A stretch of DNA of 64,000 nt, from NCBI GenBank assembly GCA_019359045.1, contig JAHHIA010000018.1, positions 1 to 64,000 of the forward strand, written 5' to 3'. This DNA comes from Scytolyngbya sp. HA4215-MV1 (GTDB taxonomy: Bacteria; Cyanobacteriota; Cyanobacteriia; Leptolyngbyales; Leptolyngbyaceae). Below, piece after piece: positions 54,795-63,347 of this stretch (within the stretch, counting starts at the first letter, position 1; the number at the start of each line of letters is the position of its first letter). The position numbers and the translations under genes are program-made. The notes under the pieces were generated by a model. It ran no database searches and was not told the DNA's origin. It was given only the letters and a program-made list of their open reading frames with translations.

Positions 54795-55738
54795 ACCAAC
54801 TAGAACATTCGGCGCTCACTTCTACTTTTGCCGATGCTCCCAACCCTGAATCAATAACATCCCCTAAAACTCAAAATACCTATCTAGTCGAACCGCACAA
54901 TCGCCGCAATCCTAACGCCTGGGATGCTGTCTTCCTCGATCAGGCAATTCCGGTTGATCCGATTGCAAAGGCTTACATGGTCAAGGATTTGCGAAGTTGG
55001 ACGCGCAGCTATCTACTCATCCCAATTAAGGTGATCGCCAATGTATTGCTGGCACTCATCATGACCATCAAGCGTTTGCTACCCTTTCAGTTCAGCCATT
55101 ACTCACTGATGCATCGATCGGCTGCCTGGTTTCTCAACACCTTTGTTTCACCCGAAGCCTGCTACTTGATCGTGCGACATATTTGTCTGGGTTCCAATAT
55201 CGTCAACTTTTTGATTGATAATGGTCCCGATCGGACGATCGAAAAATCGCAACTCTATCCTCGCAAAGTCGAAGACCTAGCAGACAACGCCTTTTTGGAG
55301 CATGACCTGATTTTGTATAACTTTGTGCTGGACTACGCCAAAGCACAGCAAGCCAATCCCCAATGGGTCCACCAGGTGCGCCAACGGGGTATCGACTACA
55401 GCAGCATTCAACCTGTAGCGATCGAAATTGATTTCGATCGTCGTCGTTGGTTGCGGATTCTCGATCTGGAATCTGCGATCGAACTCTTCAAAGTCTTTTA
55501 TTCACTCTGCCTGACGAGCCAAGAATTTGAACGCGCCGTTCTTTCACTTCAGTTTGATGAAAACTTTGGCTGCTACTTCAGCACCGTCACAGAGGATTCT
55601 AGTTGGAACCACGTCATTACCAACCGCCACCCCCTGGCACCCAATAGCCCTTTTCATGCCGCCCGTGATCTTTTGCTCCACGGCATCATTAGCGAATACC
55701 TACACCGCTACCTGGAACTGCGAAAAATGTCAGGATAG
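54791..55738 (+). CDS. Membrane-associated protein of unknown function (possibly DUF6999)
   Basis: 315 aa. Starts inside the stop of the previous gene (ATGA), a sign of translational coupling. After a variable 40-residue N-terminus comes NRRNPNAWDAVFLDQAIPVDPIAKAYMVKDLRSW, then one or two membrane-seeking helices (about 73-95), a conserved-looking FVSPEACYLIVRHICLGSNIVNF and EHDLILYNFVLDY. I recall a similar pattern in DUF6999 proteins, but this is from memory and unverified. No enzyme motif is evident. It is the last gene of the ketosynthase-oxidase operon and probably serves that pathway, perhaps in substrate binding or localisation. Confidence 0.7.
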   Translation: MNQLEHSALTSTFADAPNPESITSPKTQNTYLVEPHNRRNPNAWDAVFLDQAIPVDPIAKAYMVKDLRSWTRSYLLIPIKVIANVLLALIMTIKRLLPFQFSHYSLMHRSAAWFLNTFVSPEACYLIVRHICLGSNIVNFLIDNGPDRTIEKSQLYPRKVEDLADNAFLEHDLILYNFVLDYAKAQQANPQWVHQVRQRGIDYSSIQPVAIEIDFDRRRWLRILDLESAIELFKVFYSLCLTSQEFERAVLSLQFDENFGCYFSTVTEDSSWNHVITNRHPLAPNSPFHAARDLLLHGIISEYLHRYLELRKMSG

Positions 55739-56105
55739 GCATTTCCACTCTTGCGGTAGAGTCCTGCCTGTCCGCTCATCAGATACGATCGCGAGAAACC
55801 GACTTGCCCCGCCATCTTGACAACCACAACCTTTAAAGTCATTTTCTCCTTGCAGGTTTCTCGTTAAGAGTTCATGTAGGTATCGCTTGGATGCCTTGAC
55901 TGGATTAGGGAGCAGCCATATCTTTGAGAGACAGGCATACTGATACGCTGGAAAACCACCGGGCGATCGCTCAATCCAGCAGCTGATCCTGTTCAGTTAC
56001 AATCACCTGTTCAATCACAACGGTTTAGGGGGAAACTCGCAGATCCATTTTGGCTTGGATGTCTCAAGGCATGAAATTTTTGTTTAAAATACCCCACCTT
56101 CACCT
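55739..56105. other. Intergenic region
   Basis: About 365 nt with no supported gene. A short stretch, CCTGTTCA, recurs around 55986-56015. No clear terminator for the upstream operon is visible. Confidence 0.35.
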
Positions 56106-56516
56106 GTGCAATCTCAGAAAGTTCAGAAGATTGACTTGAATACGGACTATCCCTGCCCTTGCCGTCGTCGTGGTCGTCTGGTGCCGATCGCCCTTACGGA
56201 AGCATTTGGCTGCAATCGGTGCCAGCAAATTTTCGTGGTCGAAGAAAGTGGATATGTGATTGAACAACTTTCTACGAGCTATCCCTACAAACGAACCTGG
56301 CGTTGGACTGGGCACCAGTGGAATATCGCCCACCCCAGTTTGCGAGAAAACTACTTGCCATTACTGTTGGCATTGGTGTTTGTCTTGCCAATTGTTTGCT
56401 TGCCAGTCGCGCTACGCTCCCCAACCAGTCCCGGTAGTGTCCTGCTCTGGTTGCTGGTGATGGGATCAGCCGCGATGCTGCCAGTTCTTATCCTCTGCAT
56501 TGCATACAGGCGTTAG
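56106..56516 (+). CDS. Zinc-ribbon membrane protein, conserved cyanobacterial type
   Basis: 136 aa from GTG 56106. An N-terminal zinc ribbon has Cys17, Cys19, Cys36 and Cys39 (YPCPCRRRG, GCNRCQQ). A Trp-rich segment (RTWRWTGHQWNIAHPSL) precedes two transmembrane helices (about 84-104 and 111-131). I recognise no named family or function. It ends 4 nt before the ProA start, so the two are likely co-transcribed. Confidence 0.7.
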   Translation: MQSQKVQKIDLNTDYPCPCRRRGRLVPIALTEAFGCNRCQQIFVVEESGYVIEQLSTSYPYKRTWRWTGHQWNIAHPSLRENYLPLLLALVFVLPIVCLPVALRSPTSPGSVLLWLLVMGSAAMLPVLILCIAYRR

Positions 56517-56520
56517 CTTG

Positions 56521-57783
56521 ATGACTACTGACCCTATGGATTTGGCTTCGGATACCAGCACTGCGGTTCGTCGTGCGTATCAATCTTCTTTGGAGTTAGC
56601 TGCGGCTCAAGGCATCAAGCGCAGTCGAGCCGTTCAAGCCATGGCAACTGCACTGAAATCTCAGCAAGATGCCATTCTAGAGGCGAACACCCTGGATCTC
56701 GAAGCAAGCCGGGAAATGGCTATACCCGAATTGGTTTTGGACTGGCTGAAACTGACACCCGAACGCTTGCAAAATACGGCTCAAATCCTGCAACGACTGA
56801 GTGAACTGCCTGATCCGATCGGGCGAGTCATGAATGCCACTCAGCACATTGACCAGTGCCAAACCTATTCCCAACTGATGCCTCTGGGAGTCATTGCTCT
56901 GATTTATGAAGCGTTCCCAGACTTGGCAGTGATCGCCGCAGGGCTATGTATCAAAACGGGCAACAGCTTGATTCTCAAAGGCGGCAGTGAAGCTAGCCAC
57001 TCTAATGCAGCCATTAGCCAAGCCCTGCAAACTGCGCTCGAAGAAGTTGGGCTACCTCCAGGGTGTCTGGAAACCCTTTCATCCGACCAGGGCACCACTT
57101 CAATGCGGGAATTAATCGTGCAAGATCAGTATGTCAATTTAGTGATCCCTTACGGCCGCCCCAGTTTGGTGCAGCAAGTGGTGCGGCAAGCTACTATCCC
57201 AGTTTTACGATCGGCAATGGGCAACTGTTACCTCTACTGGTCCCCTTCTGGCACGTTGGATGCGGTGCGGTGGATGATTTTAGACAGCCACCACCGCGAA
57301 CCTGATGCCATCAACGCGATCGAGAAAGTACTGATCCATCGGCAACAAAACCCCTCATCGCTCAGTATGCTCTGGAGCAGCTTGCGAGACAAAGGCTTTG
57401 AACTGCGAGGCGATGCAGAATTGGTTGCCGAATTTCCTGAGTTGCGCTTAGCAGAAGAAACTGACTGGAATCAGTCTTACCTCGATCGCATCGTTGCCTT
57501 TAGAGTGGTGGATAGTTTGGAGGCAGCGATCGCCTGGATCAACCAGCACAGCAGCGGACATGCAGACTGTCTGGTGACTGAGTCTTACAAAGAAAGTCGC
57601 CATTTTGCATTGGGGATCTACAGCGCCTCCACCTATATCAACGCATCGCCACGCTTCTATCGCAACCCCAAGCGTGGGGATGCAGTCTTTTTGGGCATGT
57701 CGAACCAGAAAGGCTACCGCCGAGGATTAATTGGTTTAGAAACCTTGACCACGGTCAAGCAAATTGTGCAAGGTAATGGGTAG
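56521..57783 (+). CDS. Glutamate-5-semialdehyde dehydrogenase-like protein, divergent
   Basis: 420 aa from ATG 56521; the upstream TTG 56500 would overlap the preceding gene. ProA reduces gamma-glutamyl phosphate to glutamate semialdehyde in proline synthesis. The region PLGVIALIYEAFPDLAVIAAGLCIKTGNSLILKGGSEA is clearly ProA, and a catalytic Cys is present in GNCYLYW. But the PRGS loop reads PYGRPSLV, and the C-terminal GFGLGAEIGIST segment is replaced by a different sequence (GDAVFLGMSNQKGYRRG). Some cyanobacteria carry two ProA genes; this looks like the second, divergent paralog. Its substrate may therefore differ. Confidence 0.8.
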   Translation: MTTDPMDLASDTSTAVRRAYQSSLELAAAQGIKRSRAVQAMATALKSQQDAILEANTLDLEASREMAIPELVLDWLKLTPERLQNTAQILQRLSELPDPIGRVMNATQHIDQCQTYSQLMPLGVIALIYEAFPDLAVIAAGLCIKTGNSLILKGGSEASHSNAAISQALQTALEEVGLPPGCLETLSSDQGTTSMRELIVQDQYVNLVIPYGRPSLVQQVVRQATIPVLRSAMGNCYLYWSPSGTLDAVRWMILDSHHREPDAINAIEKVLIHRQQNPSSLSMLWSSLRDKGFELRGDAELVAEFPELRLAEETDWNQSYLDRIVAFRVVDSLEAAIAWINQHSSGHADCLVTESYKESRHFALGIYSASTYINASPRFYRNPKRGDAVFLGMSNQKGYRRGLIGLETLTTVKQIVQGNG

Positions 57784-57864
57784 TGGTGACAGAGAATGAG
57801 TCGTGGGTGGATCGCAGTCAGAATACTCACGGCTAACCACCCCAAAAACCTCTGTACTCCGTCT

Positions 57865-58677
57865 CTACTTCTCTGCCAACCTTACCTTTTTGGCTAACCC
57901 CAAGGTTTGCAATAACTGAATCGTCATCCAGGTCATGTCAACTTCCCACCATTTGAGACCATGACGAGCTGAATGCTGAAAAGCATGATGATTGTTATGC
58001 CAACCTTCGCCATAAGTCAGCAACGCGACCCACCAGCAGTTGGTGGAACGATCGCCCGAATCATGACTCTGATAGCCAAACTGATGGGTCGCACTATTGA
58101 CCAACCAGGTGCAATGAAACACTGCCACCATGCGGACAAAAATGCCCCAAATCACAAAAGACCAACCCCCAATCAGATAGAGCACAACACCCAACGCCAC
58201 CTGAATGGGAATAAAAAAGTTCTGTAGGAACCGATAAACCGGATCATCAAAGATATCTTTTGTATATCGAGCGACTTCATCCCTACAAGGAATTTCGCAC
58301 AGCATCCAACCCATGTGACTCCACCAAAAGCCCTGGTTCGAATCATGCGGGTCACCCACCTGATCAGAATGGAGATGGTGCAAGCGATGCATCCCAACCC
58401 AATCGATCGGACCACCTTGGCAGGCAAGCGTGCCACAAAAAACGAAGAAGTACTCCAACCACTTAGGAGCTTGAAAACTGCGGTGAGTCACCAGACGATG
58501 AAACCCTAACGTAATCCCTAAGCCTCCTGTCACCCAGTGAAGGAAAATAGCAAGACCGACAGCTGCCCAGCTAAAGTTAGCAGGCAGTAAGGCAAAAAGT
58601 GCCCCAACATGAACCGCCACCATAAATAAAATGACGGGCCAGTCGAAGTTGAGTTTTTTGGAAGTTGCAACAGTCAT
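57865..58677 (-). CDS. desC: Acyl-lipid delta-9 fatty acid desaturase
   Basis: 270 aa membrane protein. The three histidine boxes are HRLVTH (60-65), HRLHH (97-101) and HNNHH (227-231), the DesC pattern; other cyanobacterial desaturases (DesA, DesB, DesD) have different boxes and lengths. About four transmembrane helices. It introduces the first double bond into membrane-lipid acyl chains at C9 using ferredoxin. Convergent with the ProA-like gene; it has a 188-nt upstream region shared with the next, divergent gene. Confidence 0.93.
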   Translation of the reverse strand: MTVATSKKLNFDWPVILFMVAVHVGALFALLPANFSWAAVGLAIFLHWVTGGLGITLGFHRLVTHRSFQAPKWLEYFFVFCGTLACQGGPIDWVGMHRLHHLHSDQVGDPHDSNQGFWWSHMGWMLCEIPCRDEVARYTKDIFDDPVYRFLQNFFIPIQVALGVVLYLIGGWSFVIWGIFVRMVAVFHCTWLVNSATHQFGYQSHDSGDRSTNCWWVALLTYGEGWHNNHHAFQHSARHGLKWWEVDMTWMTIQLLQTLGLAKKVRLAEK

Positions 58678-58865
58678 GCAGTAATCTCAATAAGAGTTGT
58701 AAAGCGCAATTGACGAGCCTAAAAACCTTCTCCCCATCGGAAATACGCCACCCCATTTAAGGTGGTGTAAACTAAACCTTCACAGGGCGAACCAGACTCT
58801 ATTGTAAAGCGATATAACGAAGTCCAGTAAAAAAACGTGAACGCCTTCCGAAGGAAAAAGTTGTC

Positions 58866-60095
58866 ATGCCTAGCTCCTTAAATCTGCAAGCAGCAGAACA
58901 GGCACTATCCCAGATTTTTTCTGGTATTGACGCACAGGTCAAGAAAAACCTTCAAAGAGTGCTCACTGCCTTCCGTCACCACCGGATTGGTGCTCATCAC
59001 TTTGCTGGGGTAACGGGCTATGGACACGATGATCTGGGACGACAAGCCCTTGATCAGGTCTTTGCAGAAGTGATGGGGGCTGAAGCCGCAGCAGTGCGGG
59101 TTCAGTTTGTTTCTGGCACCCACGCGATCGCCTGTGCGCTGTTTGGGGTTTTGCGTCCTGGGGATGAGATGCTGGCAGTGGCAGGTTCGCCCTACGACAC
59201 GCTGGAAGAAGTGATTGGCGTGCGGGGTAGTGGACAGGGTTCCCTGGCAGAATTTGGAGTGCGCTATCGTCAGCTGGATTTAACCGCAGAGGGGACGATC
59301 GATTGGCAGGCTCTAGGGCAAGCCGTCAAACCCGACACCCGTCTGGTTCTGATTCAGCGCTCGTGCGGGTATTCCTGGCGCAGCAGTTTATCGATCGCCG
59401 ATATCGAAAAGATTGTTTATCTGGTCAAGCAACAAAACCCCAATACCGTGTGCTTTGTCGATAACTGCTATGGCGAGTTCATTGAGGACCGGGAACCTCC
59501 AGCGGTAGGAGCCGATCTGGTTGCCGGATCACTGATCAAAAATCCGGGGGGGACGATCGTCTCCGCAGGGGGTTATGTGGCTGGACGCGCCGATCTGGTC
59601 GAAGCTGCCACTTGTCGCCTCACTGCTCCTGGCATTGGCAGTTCAGGCGGCGCCACGTTTGACCAAAATCGCTTATTGTTTCAGGGACTCTTTCTTGCAT
59701 CCCAGACGGTGGGCGAGGCAATGAAAGGCAACCATCTTACTGCTTATGTGTTTGAGCAACTGGGGTATCCAGTCAATCCCTTGCCCAGTGCACCCCGCCG
59801 CGATGTCATCCAGGCTGTGCAGTTAGGCACTCCTGAAAAACTGATCGCTTTCTGTAAGATCATTCAGCAGCATTCTCCGATCGGTTCTTATCTGGAACCA
59901 GTTCCCGCCGAAATGCCTGGATACGAGAGTAAATTGGTGATGGCAGGCGGTACGTTTATTGATGGCAGCACTTCAGAATTTTCGGCAGATGGCCCCCTGC
60001 GGAAACCCTATATTGTGTTTTGCCAGGGAGGCACCCATTGGACCCATGTCGCGATCGCCCTGGAAGCGGCAATCGACGCGATCGGCAAAGCCTAA
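58866..60095 (+). CDS. PLP-dependent C-S lyase family protein (methionine gamma-lyase / aluminium resistance family)
   Basis: 409 aa, fold-type I PLP enzyme. FVSGTHAIACALFG (81-94) is the cofactor phosphate loop, FVDNCYGEF (197-205) the Asp region, and Lys225 in GSLIKNPGG is the Schiff-base lysine. Family signature HRIGAHHFAGVTGYGHDDLGR lies at 39-59. NCBI names this family methionine gamma-lyase family or aluminium resistance protein; real substrate is unknown. The start follows GAAGGAAAAAG at about 8 nt. It is divergent from desC. Confidence 0.88.
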   Translation: MPSSLNLQAAEQALSQIFSGIDAQVKKNLQRVLTAFRHHRIGAHHFAGVTGYGHDDLGRQALDQVFAEVMGAEAAAVRVQFVSGTHAIACALFGVLRPGDEMLAVAGSPYDTLEEVIGVRGSGQGSLAEFGVRYRQLDLTAEGTIDWQALGQAVKPDTRLVLIQRSCGYSWRSSLSIADIEKIVYLVKQQNPNTVCFVDNCYGEFIEDREPPAVGADLVAGSLIKNPGGTIVSAGGYVAGRADLVEAATCRLTAPGIGSSGGATFDQNRLLFQGLFLASQTVGEAMKGNHLTAYVFEQLGYPVNPLPSAPRRDVIQAVQLGTPEKLIAFCKIIQQHSPIGSYLEPVPAEMPGYESKLVMAGGTFIDGSTSEFSADGPLRKPYIVFCQGGTHWTHVAIALEAAIDAIGKA

Positions 60096-60124
60096 CCCTC
60101 ATGCAAAGCCGTCTTCACACCATC

Positions 60125-60301
60125 TCAGCCAACTGCTGACGGCATCCAGCAACGAAACGTAGACTCGACAAAGGTAGGGTTGCAAGAAAAGAGCGTATAG
60201 CCGTTTACGCGCATCAGCGAGACAATGCCCTCTGCACAACTCACCACGCGGTATAACTGTCCATTGCAATCTAACAAGAGCTGCCCAGCTTCAAATTTCA
60301 T
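60125..60301 (-). CDS. Small 58-aa protein of unknown function
   Basis: ATG 60301 opens MKFEAGQLLLDCNGQLYRVV and runs 58 codons to TGA. The alternating hydrophobic pattern and mid-length hydrophobic run (IVSLMRVNGYTLFSC) look like a folded beta-rich mini-protein rather than random sequence. Four cysteines. Ribosome binding site weak. It is convergent with the C-S lyase gene, 29 nt apart. I recognise no family. Confidence 0.45.
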   Translation of the reverse strand: MKFEAGQLLLDCNGQLYRVVSCAEGIVSLMRVNGYTLFSCNPTFVESTFRCWMPSAVG

Positions 60302-60501
60302 GCGCTAATTCGGTATTGATGAGGTGATCTTCCAATTTCCCCGATTGGACTTCAGTATGACTTGCGATCCATAAACGCATCCCAACCGTCTGAGAAAATA
60401 CACACGAATTTTGAACGATGAATATTTTTGTTTGCTTTAGTCCAAGGAACTTTTTTTTTCCGGATGTTGGACTGAATTGACTGAACAGAGAAGTTTACCC
60501 C

Positions 60502-61710
60502 TCAGCTTTCAGGCAATTGATATTGAGCCACAATTCGCTTGGCATACTCTGGCACATGGGCATCCAGCTTTTCAGGATGCTGCCGTCTGACATAGAGATA
60601 ATTGCGTGTAAAGTGGGAGTCGATCGAAAATCGAGCATATTCCAGCCCCTTGGGACCCATCTTTTCAATGACCACGCCCATTAGCTTGGCTGCCCACATG
60701 GGCAAAGTCACCCCTTTGTCATAGGCTGGAATACTTTGCTGCACCGCATTCCGCCGATCGCCCTGAGACATCACAGGTTGAGTTTCCAACTGCTCGTGCA
60801 CCAAATCCAACATTTCCTGCCCACAATCGTTGCGAACTACAATCCACTGCCAGCCAAACGGCGCGCCCATGTAGCCCACTACCAAGTCAGCCAAAGAGTT
60901 GACATAATCAAAACAACTCATGCAAGAAGGGGCAAACACATCTTTCAGTTGATTCGTTTTTAGCCCAAAAAAAGGCACCAACTCCGTCGAGCCATCTTCA
61001 TGCTTAAAGTGAACGCGAAAATCTTGCATGAACTCGTAATGCACCACCGTGTCCGGAGATCGACTCGTGGTTTCCAAAAATTTTTGCAAGCCTGCCCGCG
61101 TTACATTATCCACACAAGGGGTACCGAGCACATAGAGCTTCTCTAGCCCTAATTGTTGCTCCACTGCCCGCAGCGCCTGAATTTGACACCCCACCCCAAT
61201 CACTAACAATCGCTTCATGCCCGATTGCTCAATCTGTTCCAATACAGAGAGGTTGGGGGAAAGGGTTGGTTTATTCACCCGCGCAGCTAAAATTTCTTCA
61301 GCGGTGTGCGCAATCACAGGTTTTGGCTGGAATCGATCGGCTTCCGTGTTCTGAACACAAACGACCCCTTCCACCATGCCACGATTCAGCATTTCGATCG
61401 CGATCGTGCTAACGATCCCTGTCCACTGTGCCCCTGAGATCGGTTCTCGCTTGCGTGCTGCCATCATGTCCTGGCTCACACCAAAATACCAATCATCTGA
61501 AGTATCCAGGTTGCGGCTTCGCCCATGCACCTGTTCCTCCAGTTCCTGGATTTGCTGATGAATAAAAGCGCAAGCTTCCTTTACATAATGAATATAGTAG
61601 GTATCGCACAAACCACACTCACTACACAGTTCTTTGGCAGGACGGCGACTCGAAGGCTTCAGCGCTCTAGCTTTCTTGTGTTTGGGGAAATCGGGAACTA
61701 CGGAGGTCAT
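60502..61710 (-). CDS. bciB: Ferredoxin-dependent 3,8-divinyl chlorophyllide 8-vinyl reductase
   Basis: 402 aa from ATG 61710 (MTSVVPDFPKHKKARALKPS), preferred over an upstream in-frame ATG whose extra residues do not fit the family. It belongs to the FrhB/FdhB family: an Fe-S motif CSECGLC at 29-35, then further cysteines in GTPCVDN and APSCMSCFDY, and a flavin-binding core. BciB reduces the 8-vinyl group of divinyl (proto)chlorophyllide, completing chlorophyll a synthesis, and is the form found in most freshwater cyanobacteria. The related 7-hydroxymethyl chlorophyll a reductase is the main alternative. Confidence 0.9.
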   Translation of the reverse strand: MTSVVPDFPKHKKARALKPSSRRPAKELCSECGLCDTYYIHYVKEACAFIHQQIQELEEQVHGRSRNLDTSDDWYFGVSQDMMAARKREPISGAQWTGIVSTIAIEMLNRGMVEGVVCVQNTEADRFQPKPVIAHTAEEILAARVNKPTLSPNLSVLEQIEQSGMKRLLVIGVGCQIQALRAVEQQLGLEKLYVLGTPCVDNVTRAGLQKFLETTSRSPDTVVHYEFMQDFRVHFKHEDGSTELVPFFGLKTNQLKDVFAPSCMSCFDYVNSLADLVVGYMGAPFGWQWIVVRNDCGQEMLDLVHEQLETQPVMSQGDRRNAVQQSIPAYDKGVTLPMWAAKLMGVVIEKMGPKGLEYARFSIDSHFTRNYLYVRRQHPEKLDAHVPEYAKRIVAQYQLPES

Positions 61711-62171
61711 TCGAGAAACAATGGGGATATCGAGAATTCCTTTCCCAACAATACCCCAGAGTTGGGAGAAGAAAATGCCTTTTCCCAGCATTCCTCCGCC
61801 CAACTCCTACAATTTTCATTTTGAAGCATCCTGTTCAAGGTCTCGGACATCGATAATTGTCCATGACAAAAGCCTGTTTGGAATCCATCAGCCCCTCAGA
61901 GACATCCCCTTCGCGGTTGGCTCAGCACAATAAAGCCTGTTCAGGTTTTATGTGCTTGAGGAGTTTTCCTGGCTCTAACTCAATTTGTGCTGATCCGGCG
62001 TAGGAGCGTGGCATTTGGTGCGAAATCCTGGCTTAACCTGAAAATCGTTGTTCAAATGCCACGCCCCTACAGGGTTTGACAGCTCCAACACAAAATCCAT
62101 CAGAAGCAGGAGCTTTCTACCCATTAGTGATCGTAATCTCGGTATTTTGTTGTGCTGGTGGTGAAACAACA
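61711..62171. other. Intergenic region with dispersed repeat
   Basis: No gene. Contains the palindromic element at 62000-62070. A minus-strand open frame (61975-62172) is only the translation of that repeat. The bciB promoter must lie here. Confidence 0.45.
62000..62070. repeat. Palindromic dispersed-repeat-like element
   Basis: GTAGGAGCGTGGCATTTG (62000-62017) pairs with CAAATGCCACGCCCCTAC (62053-62070), 18 bp with one mismatch, around a 35-nt centre. GTAGGGGCGTGGC-type termini are common in cyanobacterial intergenic repeats. It may be a non-autonomous palindromic element (MITE-like) or its remnant. Confidence 0.65.
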
Positions 62172-62984
62172 TTACTGACGAACTGTCTGAAAAGACGCAA
62201 CGCTGGAGCGCTCGATCTCATCCAGTAACTTTTGTGCTTTCAATCGCCGTCCCAGTCGCTGTTTCAGAATTGCCAGCTTATTCAAACAATCTTGCAGCTC
62301 ATCCAACGTTGGACGCAAGGGCTTCAAACTACTTACCAGGATAGGCACAATTTCCCTATCCACAAATCTTTGATTGGATTGGATTAATTGAACCAGCGTA
62401 TAAATAACACCGCCTAAAATTACAAGCCCACTCAACCCGGCTAACCATTCAGGGGCCTGATTGAACACGGCGAACAATACACAGACCAGGACAAAAGCCA
62501 CGATCGTCAACAAACAGCCCAAACCACTTTCTCGATCGAAGCGAGTTTCATTAGAAAAGCGAGCTTCTACAAGAGGAGAGAGGAGATAAAAAGGTTCTTC
62601 AATTAGAGCAGCTCTGGTATCAGCAGACAGCGATCGTGGATTCCATTGAATCAATTCCTCAATTTCTAGTCGATTCCGATAGCATTGATCCAGATTGGGA
62701 AAAGTTTCTTGAATCAAGTGAGTTAAATTAGAAGACAAACTTTTACTCACCGTTTGATAAAGATCAGGATTTGCCGATAAATGAATATGACAAGATTGGC
62801 ATTCAGCTAAATATCCAACCAATTCACCGTCACCCAATGAAATGTAGTAAAGATGCCCAACTTTCCCCACTCTAGAAACTGAAAAGGGACGAGCTTGACG
62901 GCATACTGGGCAAAAATCAGCCACATAACCCAATTTTTTTACTGTTCTTTTGGTACCCCAAATAATGACCCAGAAAATAGACAT
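62172..62984 (-). CDS. Zinc-ribbon membrane protein of unknown function
   Basis: 270 aa. Two CxxC pairs near the N-terminus (Cys25/Cys28 in DFCPVCRQ, Cys62/Cys65 in AECQSCHIH) form a probable zinc ribbon. A helical middle (about 75-150) precedes two transmembrane helices (about 157-200), then a Gln/Leu-rich C-terminus with coiled-coil potential. I recognise no named family. It lies between bciB and the protease gene on the same strand, but spacing argues against an operon. Confidence 0.65.
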   Translation of the reverse strand: MSIFWVIIWGTKRTVKKLGYVADFCPVCRQARPFSVSRVGKVGHLYYISLGDGELVGYLAECQSCHIHLSANPDLYQTVSKSLSSNLTHLIQETFPNLDQCYRNRLEIEELIQWNPRSLSADTRAALIEEPFYLLSPLVEARFSNETRFDRESGLGCLLTIVAFVLVCVLFAVFNQAPEWLAGLSGLVILGGVIYTLVQLIQSNQRFVDREIVPILVSSLKPLRPTLDELQDCLNKLAILKQRLGRRLKAQKLLDEIERSSVASFQTVRQ

Positions 62985-63347
62985 CTAAGTTCTCCAATTC
63001 TAAAGTGTCGTTCGCTAAATTCCAGATGCGAACTCATCACCATCTTTCTATTTTTCTGTTTTTGTTTCATTGTTTATGCAATATACCCATCTACTACAGT
63101 CGTTTTCATTTGCATGAGCCATACTCAGACCCATCGACTTATCCACTCATCCACCAAGCGATGGCTGACTCATCCGAAAATTGCTAGGTCACTACAATTA
63201 ACCGTCGGATGGGCAAAGAACATCGCCCATGCCCATCGACGAGACTATAGCCCTTTTCAAGGGTGTGAATTACAGTGAGGGTGCTTTGCACCCCGCTGTA
63301 ATTCACACCTCTGTACTTCACTCAGGTGAAAACTGCTATAAATTACA
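62985..63347. other. Intergenic region upstream of the zinc-ribbon protein gene
   Basis: About 360 nt with no supported gene. It holds the long hairpin at 63262-63309 and the promoter of the zinc-ribbon gene. Confidence 0.4.
63262..63309. terminator. Long hairpin after the protease gene
   Basis: GGTGTGAATTACAG (63262-63275) pairs exactly with CTGTAATTCACACC (63296-63309); inside, GGGTGC-TTT-GCACCC forms a second stem. Located about 40 nt beyond the protease stop on the minus strand. Very stable, but without a clean T-tract, so it may be a repeat element acting as terminator. Confidence 0.6.

Noticed and set aside
61975-62172. 65-codon minus-strand frame
   Set aside because: It is only the translation of the palindromic repeat at 62000-62070.
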